Origin: Natronosalvus rutilus
GTDB lineage: Archaea > Halobacteriota > Halobacteria > Halobacteriales > Natrialbaceae
Assembly (NCBI RefSeq): GCF_024204665.1
Contig: NZ_CP100355.1
Coordinates: 1,655,451-1,719,450 of the forward strand
Reading direction: 5' to 3'
DNA length: 64,000 bases
The notes beneath the pieces were generated by a model, which saw nothing but the letters and a program-made list of their open reading frames with translations, was not told where the DNA came from and did not search any database. This document shows, piece after piece, positions 44,236 to 52,668 of this stretch (its first letter is position 1; each line of letters starts with the position of its first letter). The position numbers were made by a program, and so were the translations under genes.

Positions 44236-44676
44236 TTAAAGATTATCGAAGGCGTCGTCTACCAGTTCGCCAGTTGTGGCCACGATGTCGGCCATCGCGT
44301 CGTCGTCCGGAGCCATTCCGACGAGTCGAGCGATGCGCATGATGCTCACGTGGTAGACGCGCTGGGTGCCGGGCGACTCCTCCCAGACGACGACGTTACA
44401 CGGGAATATCGCACCGATTTTGTTGTCAGAAACCTCGAGCGCCTTGTCCGCGACGGCCGGGTTGCAGGCCCCGAGGACGTAGTAAGGATCGCGTCCAGCG
44501 TCGACTTTCTCGTTGAGCATCTCCGAGGGGGAGAACTCGACGGGGACGCCGAAGCCGGCATCGGTGAACACCTCGCGCACGTGTTCGATTGCGTCCTCGT
44601 GGTCCATCTCGAGGGTTGTCTGTTTCGCGCCGATGTCGTCGGGGTCGATCTCGGCCGGGTCGATTGGGAGCGTCAT
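44236..44676 (-). CDS. DUF302 domain protein
   Basis: A 146-residue DUF302 protein: AIEHVREVFTDAGFGVPVEF, then the diagnostic YYVLGACNPAVADKALEVSD and GAIFPCNVVVWEE with Cys residues. DUF302 proteins occur near sulfur and metal-stress genes; their chemistry is not established. It begins the DUF302-methyltransferase pair. Upstream across 275 bp, and divergent, is the Tat/DsbA-like gene. Confidence 0.87.
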   Translation of the reverse strand: MTLPIDPAEIDPDDIGAKQTTLEMDHEDAIEHVREVFTDAGFGVPVEFSPSEMLNEKVDAGRDPYYVLGACNPAVADKALEVSDNKIGAIFPCNVVVWEESPGTQRVYHVSIMRIARLVGMAPDDDAMADIVATTGELVDDAFDNL

Positions 44677-44951
44677 TCGTGTGAAGTAGTGGGGCCAGCG
44701 AGAAAAGTTCTTTCGACAGCCTGCTGTGACGTCTCTCGATCAGCGTCCGTGCGCTGCGGGCAAACCGGGGCGTACCGTGGCGTATCGTGGCGATAGTTCG
44801 AGCATACGACCAATTTCGACCGACGATCTTGCCCTCCCTGCATCCGGTTCCATCCCGGTGAGTCTTGCACCGTCCTGGAACGCCCGTTTCTCTGAGTCGG
44901 CAATTCACCACAACGCCCTTCCATCGATCCACCCAATCAAGAACGTACTCG

Positions 44952-45701
44952 ATGGCCCTCGACACGGACATCACACGACGGCGGGCGCTACTCGCCGGCG
45001 GCGGCACGCTCGCGTTCGGCGGCGGGGTCGCGTACCTGGCCTCGCGCCCGGACTCGAACTCGAGCGACGAGACGTACATCCCTGAAACGTCCAACCGGAG
45101 CGACGAGACGACCGGATTCGGCGCCGAACTCGCGGGGCGACCCATCGCCGGCGACCTCGACGCCCCCATCGACGTCTACTACTGGACCGACTACCTCTGT
45201 CCGTTCTGCGCACGGTTCGAGGCGGAGACGCTCCCGAGACTCGGTCGGGAGTACGTCGACGCCGGCACGGTACAGTTCGTCCTTCTTCCGTACCCAAACA
45301 TCGGGAGCTACTCTATGGAAGCGATGGTCTGGAGCCTGTGCGTCTGGGACGTGGTCGCCGACGAGACGCCCGCGGCCTACTGGAACTGGCACCACCGTGT
45401 CTTCGAGAGGCAGTCGGACGCCGAGTCGAATTCCGACTGGGCGACCGCGGACGCGTTCGCGACGATCACCGACGAGACTACGGACGTACCGCTGGCCGAC
45501 GTCGAGGCCTGTCGCGAGGAACGCTCACAGGACATTCAGGACTCGATCCAGGGCGACCTCGCCCTGGGGCAATCGGCCGGCATTCAGGGTACCCCCGGAT
45601 TCGTCATCTACAATCGCGAGGCGGACGCAGCCGGAAGAATCGTCGGGGCCCAGCCGTACGACAACTTCGCGGACGCAATCGAGCAGGTTCGAAATGCATG
45701 A
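44952..45701 (+). CDS. Tat-exported DsbA-like thioredoxin-fold protein
   Basis: A 249-residue thioredoxin-fold oxidoreductase. The N-terminus (DITRRRALLAGGGTLAFGGG) is a twin-arginine signal. The mature protein has the active site CPFC (Cys83-Cys86) in WTDYLCPFCARFE and the cis-Pro loop QGTPGFVIYN. It is probably outside the membrane, catalysing disulfide formation or reduction. ATG 44952 was chosen because it starts the Tat signal. The stop overlaps the start of the next gene by 3 bp, so the two are translationally linked. Confidence 0.88.
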   Translation: MALDTDITRRRALLAGGGTLAFGGGVAYLASRPDSNSSDETYIPETSNRSDETTGFGAELAGRPIAGDLDAPIDVYYWTDYLCPFCARFEAETLPRLGREYVDAGTVQFVLLPYPNIGSYSMEAMVWSLCVWDVVADETPAAYWNWHHRVFERQSDAESNSDWATADAFATITDETTDVPLADVEACREERSQDIQDSIQGDLALGQSAGIQGTPGFVIYNREADAAGRIVGAQPYDNFADAIEQVRNA

Positions 45702-46255
45702 CGAATCGTCGAATACGGGGACGGACGCACGAGTGGCTGGGCGACCTGGGCGAGGCGCTATCGTTCCCGCTGACCTCGGACGGTCGCCTCGCCGTCGCCG
45801 CCGCGACGACGCTGTTCACGTACGTCGTCCTGGTGTTGAGCACGTTTCCACAGTTCTCGATCCAGGTGCTGACCAGCGAACCAGCCGACCTGTTCTTCGC
45901 CGTCGCGACGCTCACGCAGGAGACGTACGCCAGCACCGGCTGGCTGGGTCTCGGACTGCTAACGCTGTACGCTCTTCTGACGGGCGTCGCGGTGGCGAAC
46001 GGGGTCGCTCTCGTTCGTCGCGCTCGTCGCCGGAGTGCGTCGACGCTCGCGGGGATCGCGCCGGGACTACTCGCCGCGGGCTGTGCGAGTTGCGGGGCCG
46101 GCATCCTCGGCGTCCTGGGCTTCGCCGGAGCGATGGCGCTCTTGCCGTTCGACGGCAACCTCCTTCGACTCGCCGGAATCGGCCTGCTGGTGTTCGTCCT
46201 CGGGCGAACTGGCGATCCACGGACGTGTTCGATTCCGAGGACGGCGGGCTCGTGA
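45698..46255 (+). CDS. Membrane protein with intramembrane CxxC
   Basis: A 185-residue membrane protein with four or five hydrophobic helices. One carries GCASCGAGILGVLGFAGAM (near residue 128), a CxxC within or at the edge of the membrane. It starts inside the stop of the DsbA-like gene (ATG 45698, TGA 45699-45701), so it should be its partner. By analogy with DsbB/VKOR it may pass electrons between the thioredoxin-fold protein and quinones; that is inference. The C-terminus (DPRTCSIPRTAGS) is polar and ends after the last helix. Confidence 0.72.
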   Translation: MTNRRIRGRTHEWLGDLGEALSFPLTSDGRLAVAAATTLFTYVVLVLSTFPQFSIQVLTSEPADLFFAVATLTQETYASTGWLGLGLLTLYALLTGVAVANGVALVRRARRRSASTLAGIAPGLLAAGCASCGAGILGVLGFAGAMALLPFDGNLLRLAGIGLLVFVLGRTGDPRTCSIPRTAGS

Positions 46256-46352
46256 GCCGCCGCCGGGCGGTTCGTCCGGCGTTCGTCGTGGCGATTGCGC
46301 CTCGAGCCCTTCGCGGGACGGACACATCAGCGTGGTGTGTTTGTGGAATCCA

Positions 46353-46373
46353 CATGCAATCACAGGATATATA
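46353..46373 (+). promoter_or_regulatory. RTGCAAT motif and TATA-like box before the second CxxC membrane gene
   Basis: catgcaat at 46353-46360 is followed by gatatata (46366-46373), 17-24 nt from ATG 46390. The motif sits immediately upstream of the TATA element, as in other promoters of this island. Confidence 0.5.
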
Positions 46374-46389
46374 GGACATCGATTCACCC

Positions 46390-46851
46390 ATGCAGGACTC
46401 TACCCGACCCGAGGATACGATAGCAGACACGACAGCCACCTCGAGCACTCGAAAACACGTGCTCAAGAGCATCGGCGTCGCCGCCGGCGTCTTCTTGCTG
46501 TTCGGCACGGTGACCGGACTCGTCCCGAACCCCCTCTACGTCCGGATGGTCCCACGGACGCCCCTCGACTACCTGTTTCTCGTCGCCACGTCGGCGTTCG
46601 CCGGCGCGTTCGTCTACCAGCGGGCGACTCTCCACTGCTCGACGAACGACCGAACCGCGTTCGGCGGTGTCGTCGGCGGGTTCCTCGCGTTCGGCTGTCC
46701 GACCTGTAACGTGGTCCTCCTGGCGCTCTTTGGTTCCTCCGCGCTAATGACGTACGTCGACCCGTTGCGACCGCTGCTGGGCGCCGCGAGCGTCGCGCTC
46801 TTCGCGGGATTGCTCTACGTGCAGCGTCGACGCGGCTGTCGCACCTGTTGA
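46390..46851 (+). CDS. Second membrane protein with intramembrane CxxC
   Basis: A 153-residue protein with four hydrophobic helices. The N-terminal 25 residues are Ser/Thr/Asp rich. The third helix begins GCPTCNVVLLALFGSSALMT, again with a CxxC, and the C-terminus ends RRRGCRTC with another pair. It has the same arrangement as the protein at 45698 (Gly-Cys-x-x-Cys plus Leu-rich helix), so it may be a distant paralogue or a second redox partner. A motif/TATA pair lies at 46353-46373. Confidence 0.7.
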   Translation: MQDSTRPEDTIADTTATSSTRKHVLKSIGVAAGVFLLFGTVTGLVPNPLYVRMVPRTPLDYLFLVATSAFAGAFVYQRATLHCSTNDRTAFGGVVGGFLAFGCPTCNVVLLALFGSSALMTYVDPLRPLLGAASVALFAGLLYVQRRRGCRTC

Positions 46852-46874
46852 CGGCGAGGGTGCAGGAGCCGAAC

Positions 46875-46902
46875 AGTATTGCATAATTCGGGAAATACTT
46901 TA
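46875..46902 (+). promoter_or_regulatory. RTGCAAT motif (reverse) and TATA-like box before the CoA-disulfide reductase gene
   Basis: agtattgcataa at 46875-46886 is the reverse complement of ttatgcaatact. The TATA-like aaatacttta (46893-46902) is 26-35 nt upstream of ATG 46928. Confidence 0.55.
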
Positions 46903-46927
46903 GTTGACTCCACCCGAAGTGGTCCGT

Positions 46928-48274
46928 ATGAGCGATCCCTTCGTCGTGATCGGTGGAGACGCGGCCGGAATGAGTGCCGCTAGCAAGGCGAAACGCGAGG
47001 ACCCCGAGCGGGACGTGATCGTCTTCGAGAAGGGCGAGTGGGTCTCGTACGCCGCCTGCGGGATGCCCTACTACGTCAAAGGCGACGTCGAGGATCTCGA
47101 GGACCTCGTCGCGATGACCGCCGAGACGTTCCGCGAGGAACGAGACGTCGACCTCCGGACGGGGCACGAGGTGGTCGAGATCGATCCGGAGCGCGAGGTC
47201 GTCGCGGTCGAGGCCGACGGCGATCGATTCGAGCAGCCTTACGGCCATCTCCTGGTCGCGACCGGTGCGCGGGCGATCGAACCACCCTTCGACGGGCTCG
47301 ACCGCGAGGGTGTGTTCACGATCCACGACATGGACGAGGCGGACGCAATCGAGCGCTACGTGCGCGAGCACGACCTCGAGACGGCCGCTATCGTCGGCGG
47401 GGGGTACGTCGGGATCGAGATGGCCGAGGCGCTCTCGGCCCACGGCATCAGTGTCGACCTCTACGAGATGCTCCCGCACGTCCTCCAGCCCTTCGGCGAA
47501 GCGGTCGCGGACGTCGTCGAGGACCACCTCCGCGAGCAGGGCGTTACCCTCCACCTCGAGACCGCCGTCTCGGGCTTTTCGGGGGACGACCGCGTCGAAC
47601 GCGTTCACCTCGAGGACGGCGACGAACCGGCCGACGTCGCCATCGTCGGCGTCGGGGTGACCCCGAACGTCGAACTCGCGGCCGACGCCGGCGTCGAGGT
47701 CGGCGAGACGGGTGCCATCGCAACCGACGAGTACGGCCGAACGAACCTCGAGAGCGTCTTCGCGGCGGGCGACTGCGCCGAAGCGCGCCACGTCGTGACG
47801 GACGAGCCAGATCACGTGCCGCTGGCGCTGACGGCCAACCGCGCAGGCCGAGCGATCGGCGAGACCGTCATCGGGTCACCGACACCCGTCGGCGGAATCG
47901 CAGGGACCGCCATCGTGAAGGCCTTCGACCTCGGGGCGGCCAGGACGGGACTCCTGGACGAGGAGCGAGCCCGCGAGGTCGGCTTCGATCCCGTCTCGGT
48001 CACCATCACGGCGGCGACGCGCGCCCACTACTACCCCGGTGGTGCGGACCTCACGGTCACGCTGGTCGCCGACCGCGAAGACGGAACGTTGCTCGGCGGC
48101 AGCGTCGTCGGTCGGGAGGGCGCCAAACGCATTGATACCGTGGCGACGGCGCTCGAGGCGGGGATGACCGTCACCGACCTCCAGAACGCCGACCTGGCGT
48201 ACGCCCCGCCGTTCAGCCCCGTCTGGGATCCGATCCTCACCGCGGCGAAAGTCCTCAGTGGGAAACTCGAGTGA
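46928..48274 (+). CDS. CoA-disulfide reductase/NADH oxidase-type flavoprotein
   Basis: A 448-residue FAD/NAD(P)H oxidoreductase. GGDAAGMSAASKA (9-21) binds FAD, and the single active-site cysteine is Cys44 in SYAACGMPYYV, the hallmark of CoA-disulfide reductase, NADH oxidase and polysulfide reductase homologues. The NAD site is AAIVGGGYVGIEMAEAL and the FAD-ribityl site ESVFAAGDCAEA. It could reduce CoA disulfide, CoA persulfide or other low-molecular-weight disulfides with NAD(P)H. The next gene overlaps its stop. Promoter elements at 46875-46902. Confidence 0.9.
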   Translation: MSDPFVVIGGDAAGMSAASKAKREDPERDVIVFEKGEWVSYAACGMPYYVKGDVEDLEDLVAMTAETFREERDVDLRTGHEVVEIDPEREVVAVEADGDRFEQPYGHLLVATGARAIEPPFDGLDREGVFTIHDMDEADAIERYVREHDLETAAIVGGGYVGIEMAEALSAHGISVDLYEMLPHVLQPFGEAVADVVEDHLREQGVTLHLETAVSGFSGDDRVERVHLEDGDEPADVAIVGVGVTPNVELAADAGVEVGETGAIATDEYGRTNLESVFAAGDCAEARHVVTDEPDHVPLALTANRAGRAIGETVIGSPTPVGGIAGTAIVKAFDLGAARTGLLDEERAREVGFDPVSVTITAATRAHYYPGGADLTVTLVADREDGTLLGGSVVGREGAKRIDTVATALEAGMTVTDLQNADLAYAPPFSPVWDPILTAAKVLSGKLE

Positions 48275-49527
48275 TGTCCTCACTCACAACCGAGACGTAC
48301 GTCCGCGACCACCGTGACGAACTGGTCGACCTCACGCTCGAGTTGCTCGCGATCGACACGTCGAATCCGCCGGGGGACACGCGCGAGACCGTCGATGCGC
48401 TCGAGTCGTCGCTATCGTCGCTCCCGGTCGATCTCGAGCGGATCGTCGTCGACCCGGCGAAACCCAACCTCCTGGTACGGGTTCCGGGTGCGGATTCGAC
48501 GCGAACGCTCCTGTTCAACGGGCACCTCGACACGGTACCCTACGACGCCGACGAGTGGACGCACGACCCTCTCGGGGAGCGCGTCGATGATCACATCTAC
48601 GGCCGCGGGGCGACCGACATGAAGGGGGCCGTCGCCGCGATGGCGTTTTCGCTCCGGGCGCTGCTCGAGACCAACACCGAGCCCCCGGTCGACCTCGTCT
48701 TCGCCTTCGTCAGCGACGAGGAGGTTGGCGGCGACGCCGGGCTTCCCGCCCTGCTCGAGGACGGCTTGCTCGAGGCCGACGCCTGCGTCATCGGCGAACC
48801 GACGTGCGAGGAGGGACGCCACTCGGTGACGGTCGCCGACCGCGGCAGCATCTGGCTGACGCTCGAGGCGACCGGCCGGGCGGCCCACGGATCGCGCCCG
48901 CCCCTCGGCGAGAACGCGATCGACCGACTCTACGGGGCGATTTCAACCCTGCGGGAGCGCTTCGGCACGTCCGAACTGGATATCGACGCGACGATGGAAC
49001 CGATTATCGAGGAGTCGGTCGCGTACTACGGGCCAACGATGGGCTCCGAGACGGCCCGCGATCTCTTCGCGCACCCGTCGATCAACCTCGGGACGATCGA
49101 GGGCGGCGAGGCGATAAACAGCGTTCCCCAGTCGGCCCGGGCGGATCTCGACGTACGGTTGACTGCCGGCGTCCACACGCCCGACGTGCTCGCTGCCATC
49201 CGCGAGTGCGTCGCAGAGTGTGACGGCATCGCGATCACGAATGCCTCCTGGAGTGTCGGTACGGCCGAACCGCTCGAGAGCCCGCTCGTCGAGGCGGTGG
49301 CGTCGACGGCCGAAGCCGTCACCGGCGATCGCGTGTATCGACGAAGCGCGACCGGTGGTGGCGACGCCAAGCGGCTCCGAAATGGCGGCATTCCGACGGT
49401 TGAATTCGCGCTCGGAACCGACACCGTCCACGCCGTCGACGAGTACACGACGCTCAAGGCACTCGTCGGCAACGCGCTGGTCTACGCGCGTCTGCCGGCG
49501 ACGTGGGCCGAGGCCGACGGTGGCTGA
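48274..49527 (+). CDS. M20 family metallopeptidase (ArgE/DapE type)
   Basis: A 417-residue zinc amidohydrolase. NGHLDTVPYD supplies the first metal ligand, and GRGATDMKGAVAAM and SDEEVGGDAGLPALL the others, with an M20 dimerisation lid (VTVADRGSIWLTLEATGRAA). It would cleave an N-acyl amino acid or dipeptide such as acetylornithine or succinyl-diaminopimelate; the substrate is not decided. ATG 48274 shares its A with the upstream TGA, so translation is coupled, despite the different chemistry. GTG 48271 is an alternative. Confidence 0.9.
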   Translation: MSSLTTETYVRDHRDELVDLTLELLAIDTSNPPGDTRETVDALESSLSSLPVDLERIVVDPAKPNLLVRVPGADSTRTLLFNGHLDTVPYDADEWTHDPLGERVDDHIYGRGATDMKGAVAAMAFSLRALLETNTEPPVDLVFAFVSDEEVGGDAGLPALLEDGLLEADACVIGEPTCEEGRHSVTVADRGSIWLTLEATGRAAHGSRPPLGENAIDRLYGAISTLRERFGTSELDIDATMEPIIEESVAYYGPTMGSETARDLFAHPSINLGTIEGGEAINSVPQSARADLDVRLTAGVHTPDVLAAIRECVAECDGIAITNASWSVGTAEPLESPLVEAVASTAEAVTGDRVYRRSATGGGDAKRLRNGGIPTVEFALGTDTVHAVDEYTTLKALVGNALVYARLPATWAEADGG

Positions 49528-49584
49528 CCGTCAGCGGAAGCCGTGCATGAAAGGGTTATCTTGCTGCCGTGCATAGGTGTGGGT

Positions 49585-49803
49585 ATGGTACACAATGTTG
49601 GGTCTTCCGATAGCACCGTGCGGGTAATTGCGGGAGCTCTGGTGGCGGTCCTCGGCGCCGCGATCCTCCTCGGGTTCCTCGAGGCAGGAGCGCTCGTCGG
49701 CGTCGTGGCGCTGGTGATCGGCGTCGTCCTCGTTGGCACGGGTCTCACGCGAACCTGCCTCGTGTACCGGGTACTCGGAATCGACACGTCCAAACGGATG
49801 TAA
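49585..49803 (+). CDS. DUF2892 small membrane protein
   Basis: A 72-residue protein: MVHNVGSSDSTVRVIAGALV, then two hydrophobic helices and TGLTRTCLVYRVLGIDT. This matches the YgaP-like DUF2892 membrane module, which in bacteria is fused or adjacent to rhodanese and sulfur genes. It has one conserved cysteine after the second helix (Cys60 region). A sulfur-related function is inferred from context. The upstream in-frame extension to 49543 lacks support. Confidence 0.78.
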   Translation: MVHNVGSSDSTVRVIAGALVAVLGAAILLGFLEAGALVGVVALVIGVVLVGTGLTRTCLVYRVLGIDTSKRM

Positions 49804-49920
49804 CTCGGTCGGACGTAGCTTCATCTCTGTCTCCGCTTCCTTCCGAAAACGGATTAGTCCGGCAACGCTCGACTGAGTACGATCACCCGTTTCGATGATT
49901 TCCACTATATTGGAATTGGT

Positions 49921-49930
49921 GTGCAATACT
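49921..49930 (+). promoter_or_regulatory. RTGCAAT motif in the tusA promoter
   Basis: gtgcaatact at 49921-49930, 34-43 nt upstream of ATG 49964. It overlaps the likely TATA element caatactaat, so a bound protein would block transcription. Confidence 0.5.
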
Positions 49931-49963
49931 AATGCGCCATAGTCCCTACGTTCACTCGAGACG

Positions 49964-50206
49964 ATGACAGACACAGACATCGAGCCGACCGAAACCGTCA
50001 ACGCCCGTGGGGCCGCGTGCCCCGGCCCGCTCATGGACCTCATCGGAAAGATCCGAAGCGTCGAGCCCGGCGCAGTGGTGTGCCTGCTGAGCGACAACGA
50101 TCAGTCGCTCACGGACGTGCCCGAGTGGGCCGAGCAAGCCGGAAACGAGGTGCTAGCAGTCGAATCGCACGACGATTATCAGGCGTTCTACGTGGAGAAG
50201 GCATGA
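49964..50206 (+). CDS. TusA family sulfur carrier
   Basis: An 80-residue sulfurtransferase-like protein. GAACPGPLMDLIGKIRS contains the conserved CPxP, with Cys19 the likely persulfide carrier. TusA-like proteins pass sulfane sulfur between enzymes in tRNA thiolation, molybdopterin synthesis or sulfur oxidation. The gene overlaps the SQR-like gene by 4 bp, so the two should be translated together: sulfur carrier with sulfide or polysulfide oxidoreductase. Confidence 0.9.
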   Translation: MTDTDIEPTETVNARGAACPGPLMDLIGKIRSVEPGAVVCLLSDNDQSLTDVPEWAEQAGNEVLAVESHDDYQAFYVEKA

Positions 50207-51348
50207 CCGAACGTGTCGTCATCGTCGGCGGCGGAACCGGTGGTACCGTGCTCGCGAACAACCTGGCTGGCCGCCTCGACAGAGAGATCGACGCCGGCGA
50301 CGTCGAGATCACGTTGATCAACGATGGCCCGGACCACGTCTACAAGCCGGTGTGGCTCTACGTGCCGTTCGGCCAGCGGGAACTCGAAAACGGCCGTCGG
50401 CCGCTCGAGGAACTGCTCGACAGCCGGGTGACCCTGCGAATCGACCGAATCACCGACATCGACGCCGACGCCCAGCGATTGCGCTCGCGAAACCCCGGCA
50501 GGCCGATCGAGTACGATTACCTCGTGCTCGCCACCGGGTCGACGCTCGCCCCCGAGGAGATCCCCGGCCTGGCTGAGGCCGGACACGACTACTACAGCGA
50601 ATCGGGGGCGACCGCGCTCAGGGACGAACTCCTCTCGTTCACCGAGGGTCACCTGGTGCTCAGCGTCGTTGGCACCCCACACATGTGCCCGGCGGCACCC
50701 CTCGAGTTCGTCTTCATGGCTGACGACTGGTTCCGCGAGCGAGGTCTCCGCGAGGACGTCGACATCACCTACACCTACCCCATCCAGCGCGTCCACGGCA
50801 ATCCCCACATCGCCGAGTGGGCGCGCCCCCTCATGGACGAGCGGGACATCCGCGTGGAGACGTTCTTCAACGCCGAGGAAATCGACGCCGACGAGAACGT
50901 CGTCCGGTCGATGGAGGGGACGGACCTCGAGTACGACCTTCTCGTCGGGATTCCGCCCCACCGCGGGATCGACCTGATCGAGGAGGCGGGCCTCGGCGAC
51001 CGCGGCTGGGTCGACGTGAACAAGCACACGCTCGAAGCGGAAGCTGCCGAGAACGTCTACGCGCTCGGCGACACGGCCAACACTGGCGTCCCGAACGCCG
51101 GGAGCGTCGCCCACTACCAGGCCGGTGTCGTCAGCCAGCGACTCGCGAGCGAGATTCGTGGCCAGCCGCCGACGGCGGTCTACGACGGCAAGACGCTCTG
51201 TTTCATCGAAACGGGCATGGACGCGGCGTCGTTCGTCGAGTTCGATTACGAGAACCCGCCGTCGCCGGCCCGACCCTCGCAAAAGCTCCACTGGTCGAAG
51301 CTGGCGTACAACGAATCGTACTGGCTCACCGCACGGGGTCTCCTCTAA
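50203..51348 (+). CDS. Sulfide:quinone oxidoreductase-like flavoprotein
   Basis: A 381-residue flavoprotein. The FAD motif VIVGGGTGGTVLANNLA (6-22) and the membrane-facing segments resemble SQR and related NDH-2-like enzymes. It keeps Cys162 (TPHMCPAAPLEF) and Cys333 (KTLCFIETG), the pair which forms the polysulfide-bearing site in SQR; the third Cys of classic type I SQR is not seen. It probably oxidises sulfide or a persulfide and reduces quinone. It overlaps tusA by 4 bp and is followed by a DUF1641 gene 2 bp later. Confidence 0.87.
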   Translation: MTERVVIVGGGTGGTVLANNLAGRLDREIDAGDVEITLINDGPDHVYKPVWLYVPFGQRELENGRRPLEELLDSRVTLRIDRITDIDADAQRLRSRNPGRPIEYDYLVLATGSTLAPEEIPGLAEAGHDYYSESGATALRDELLSFTEGHLVLSVVGTPHMCPAAPLEFVFMADDWFRERGLREDVDITYTYPIQRVHGNPHIAEWARPLMDERDIRVETFFNAEEIDADENVVRSMEGTDLEYDLLVGIPPHRGIDLIEEAGLGDRGWVDVNKHTLEAEAAENVYALGDTANTGVPNAGSVAHYQAGVVSQRLASEIRGQPPTAVYDGKTLCFIETGMDAASFVEFDYENPPSPARPSQKLHWSKLAYNESYWLTARGLL

Positions 51349-51350
51349 AC

Positions 51351-51977
51351 ATGTCCGAACAGACATCGAGCGGACGGGACGACCTCGAGGCCGCTATCGC
51401 GGAGAACCCCGAGGCCGTCGCGGCGTTCGTCCGCCGACTCGACGCCGTCAATGAACTGCTCGACGTGGTCTCGCTCGGCGACGGTGCACTCACCGACGAG
51501 ATGGTCGTCGAACTCGCGAACACGGGATCGACCCTCGCCGAATCCGCGGACGGCCTCGCGACCGAGGAGACGATCGGTCTGGCCGAAACGGTCGGGCAAA
51601 ATGGGGCCGACCTCCAGGACGCCCTGGAGACCGTCCTCGAGTTACAGCGAAGCGGCACGTTGGACGAACTGAGCGACCTCGCCGGGGTCGTCACGCTCGC
51701 GACAGCCGCCCTCGACGACGAGATGGTCACTTCCCTCGCGGGCACGGGAGCCGCACTCGGGGAAGTAGCCGACACGGCCGCCGACGACGACACCCGAACC
51801 GGCATCGAGACGATGCTCGAGAGCGTCGGGGCCGCCGAACGCGAGGCCCTCGAGCCCGTTGGCCCCGTTGGACTGCTTCGCGCGACACGCGACCCGGACG
51901 TGCAGTACGGGCTCGCATACGTGCTCGCGGTTGCGAGGTCGATCGGTCGTGCCCAGTCGCAACCTGGTGGAGCCTGA
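51351..51977 (+). CDS. DUF1641 domain protein
   Basis: A 208-residue, mainly helical acidic protein with Leu/Ala/Asp repeats (LELQRSGTLDELSDLAGVVT, then GPVGLLRATRDPDVQYGLAY). This is the DUF1641 signature end. Members are often encoded beside SQR-like flavoproteins and formate-dehydrogenase genes, and a role in complex assembly or membrane association has been suggested only by context. ATG 51351 follows the SQR-like stop by 2 bp, so it is the third gene of tusA-SQR-DUF1641. Confidence 0.85.
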   Translation: MSEQTSSGRDDLEAAIAENPEAVAAFVRRLDAVNELLDVVSLGDGALTDEMVVELANTGSTLAESADGLATEETIGLAETVGQNGADLQDALETVLELQRSGTLDELSDLAGVVTLATAALDDEMVTSLAGTGAALGEVADTAADDDTRTGIETMLESVGAAEREALEPVGPVGLLRATRDPDVQYGLAYVLAVARSIGRAQSQPGGA

Positions 51978-52022
51978 TAGACGAGACCGTCGCGCACCGG
52001 CTCCGGGACAGCTCGACGCGGA

Positions 52023-52050
52023 ATTGTGCAATCTATACACAAATCTTTTA
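52023..52050 (+). promoter_or_regulatory. RTGCAAT palindrome and TATA-like box of the HTH regulator gene
   Basis: attgtgcaat (52023-52032) is a near-perfect inverted repeat (ATTG-TG-CAAT). The TATA-like ctttta lies at 52045-52050, 32-37 nt upstream of ATG 52082. Autoregulation by the gene's own product is a simple reading. Confidence 0.55.
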
Positions 52051-52081
52051 ACGACTCGGCCGCTACGTATTCACGATACTG

Positions 52082-52483
52082 ATGCCAGACTCGATGGCCG
52101 AACAACTCCAGCAAGACATGGTCTGTGAGGGGCTCCTCGAGTGCTTTCACGGCCTCAAACAACTCGACAGGGCGTGCTTCGAGGCGCTGGTGGAAGCCGA
52201 GGAACCGCTGACGGTGGACGAAATCGCGGCGACGGTCGACCGCGAGCGATCGACGGCCTACCGGGCCGTCCAGCGCCTGCTCCAGACGGGTTTCATCCAG
52301 AAGGAACAGGTCAACTACGACCAGGGCGGCTACTATCACGTCTACTCGCCGACCGACCCGTCGAAGATCGCCGGCGACATGCAGCGCCTGCTCAACGACT
52401 GGTACGCGAAGATGGGCCAGCTCATCCAGGAGTTCGAGGACAAGTACGAGCAGGCCGAGGCGACGGCCCCGGTCGAAGGATAG
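52082..52483 (+). CDS. HTH transcriptional regulator (TrmB/MarR-like)
   Basis: A 133-residue DNA-binding protein. Residues about 30-75 form a winged helix (ALVEAEEPLTVDEIAATVDR, then STAYRAVQRLLQTGFIQKEQ), and the C-terminal helix (LLNDWYAKMGQLIQEFEDKY) is probably for dimerisation. Cys15, Cys21 and Cys32 (MVCEGLLECFHG; RACFEA) could sense thiols or sulfide. Its position directly after the tusA-SQR-DUF1641 genes, with the shared motif in its promoter, makes it the best candidate regulator of the island. ATG 52094 is an alternative start. Confidence 0.85.
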   Translation: MPDSMAEQLQQDMVCEGLLECFHGLKQLDRACFEALVEAEEPLTVDEIAATVDRERSTAYRAVQRLLQTGFIQKEQVNYDQGGYYHVYSPTDPSKIAGDMQRLLNDWYAKMGQLIQEFEDKYEQAEATAPVEG

Positions 52484-52668
52484 TCGATTACTCGGTAGTC
52501 GACGCCCTCGAGCGAATCTCCCACTTTTATCGGTTCGAGACGTCACTCTCGAGCGAGTCGGGACCGATACCAAACCGCAACCATCGCGATGCTCGGTCCA
52601 CCGAGAAACTCGATAGCCTCAGGACTTCCCGTCGATTTCGTCACACCGGCAGTCGTGTCGGTGCTCGC

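Noticed and set aside
44677-44951. A small ORF (44673-44936, minus strand) upstream of the DsbA-like gene
   Set aside because: Its translation has no motif or membrane segment and would overlap the DUF302 start; no promoter element was seen for it.
46200-46389. A frameshift in the C-terminus of the first CxxC membrane protein
   Set aside because: The other frame (continuing past 46255) gives no hydrophobic or conserved sequence, so the predicted end is kept; the polar tail remains only mildly suspicious.
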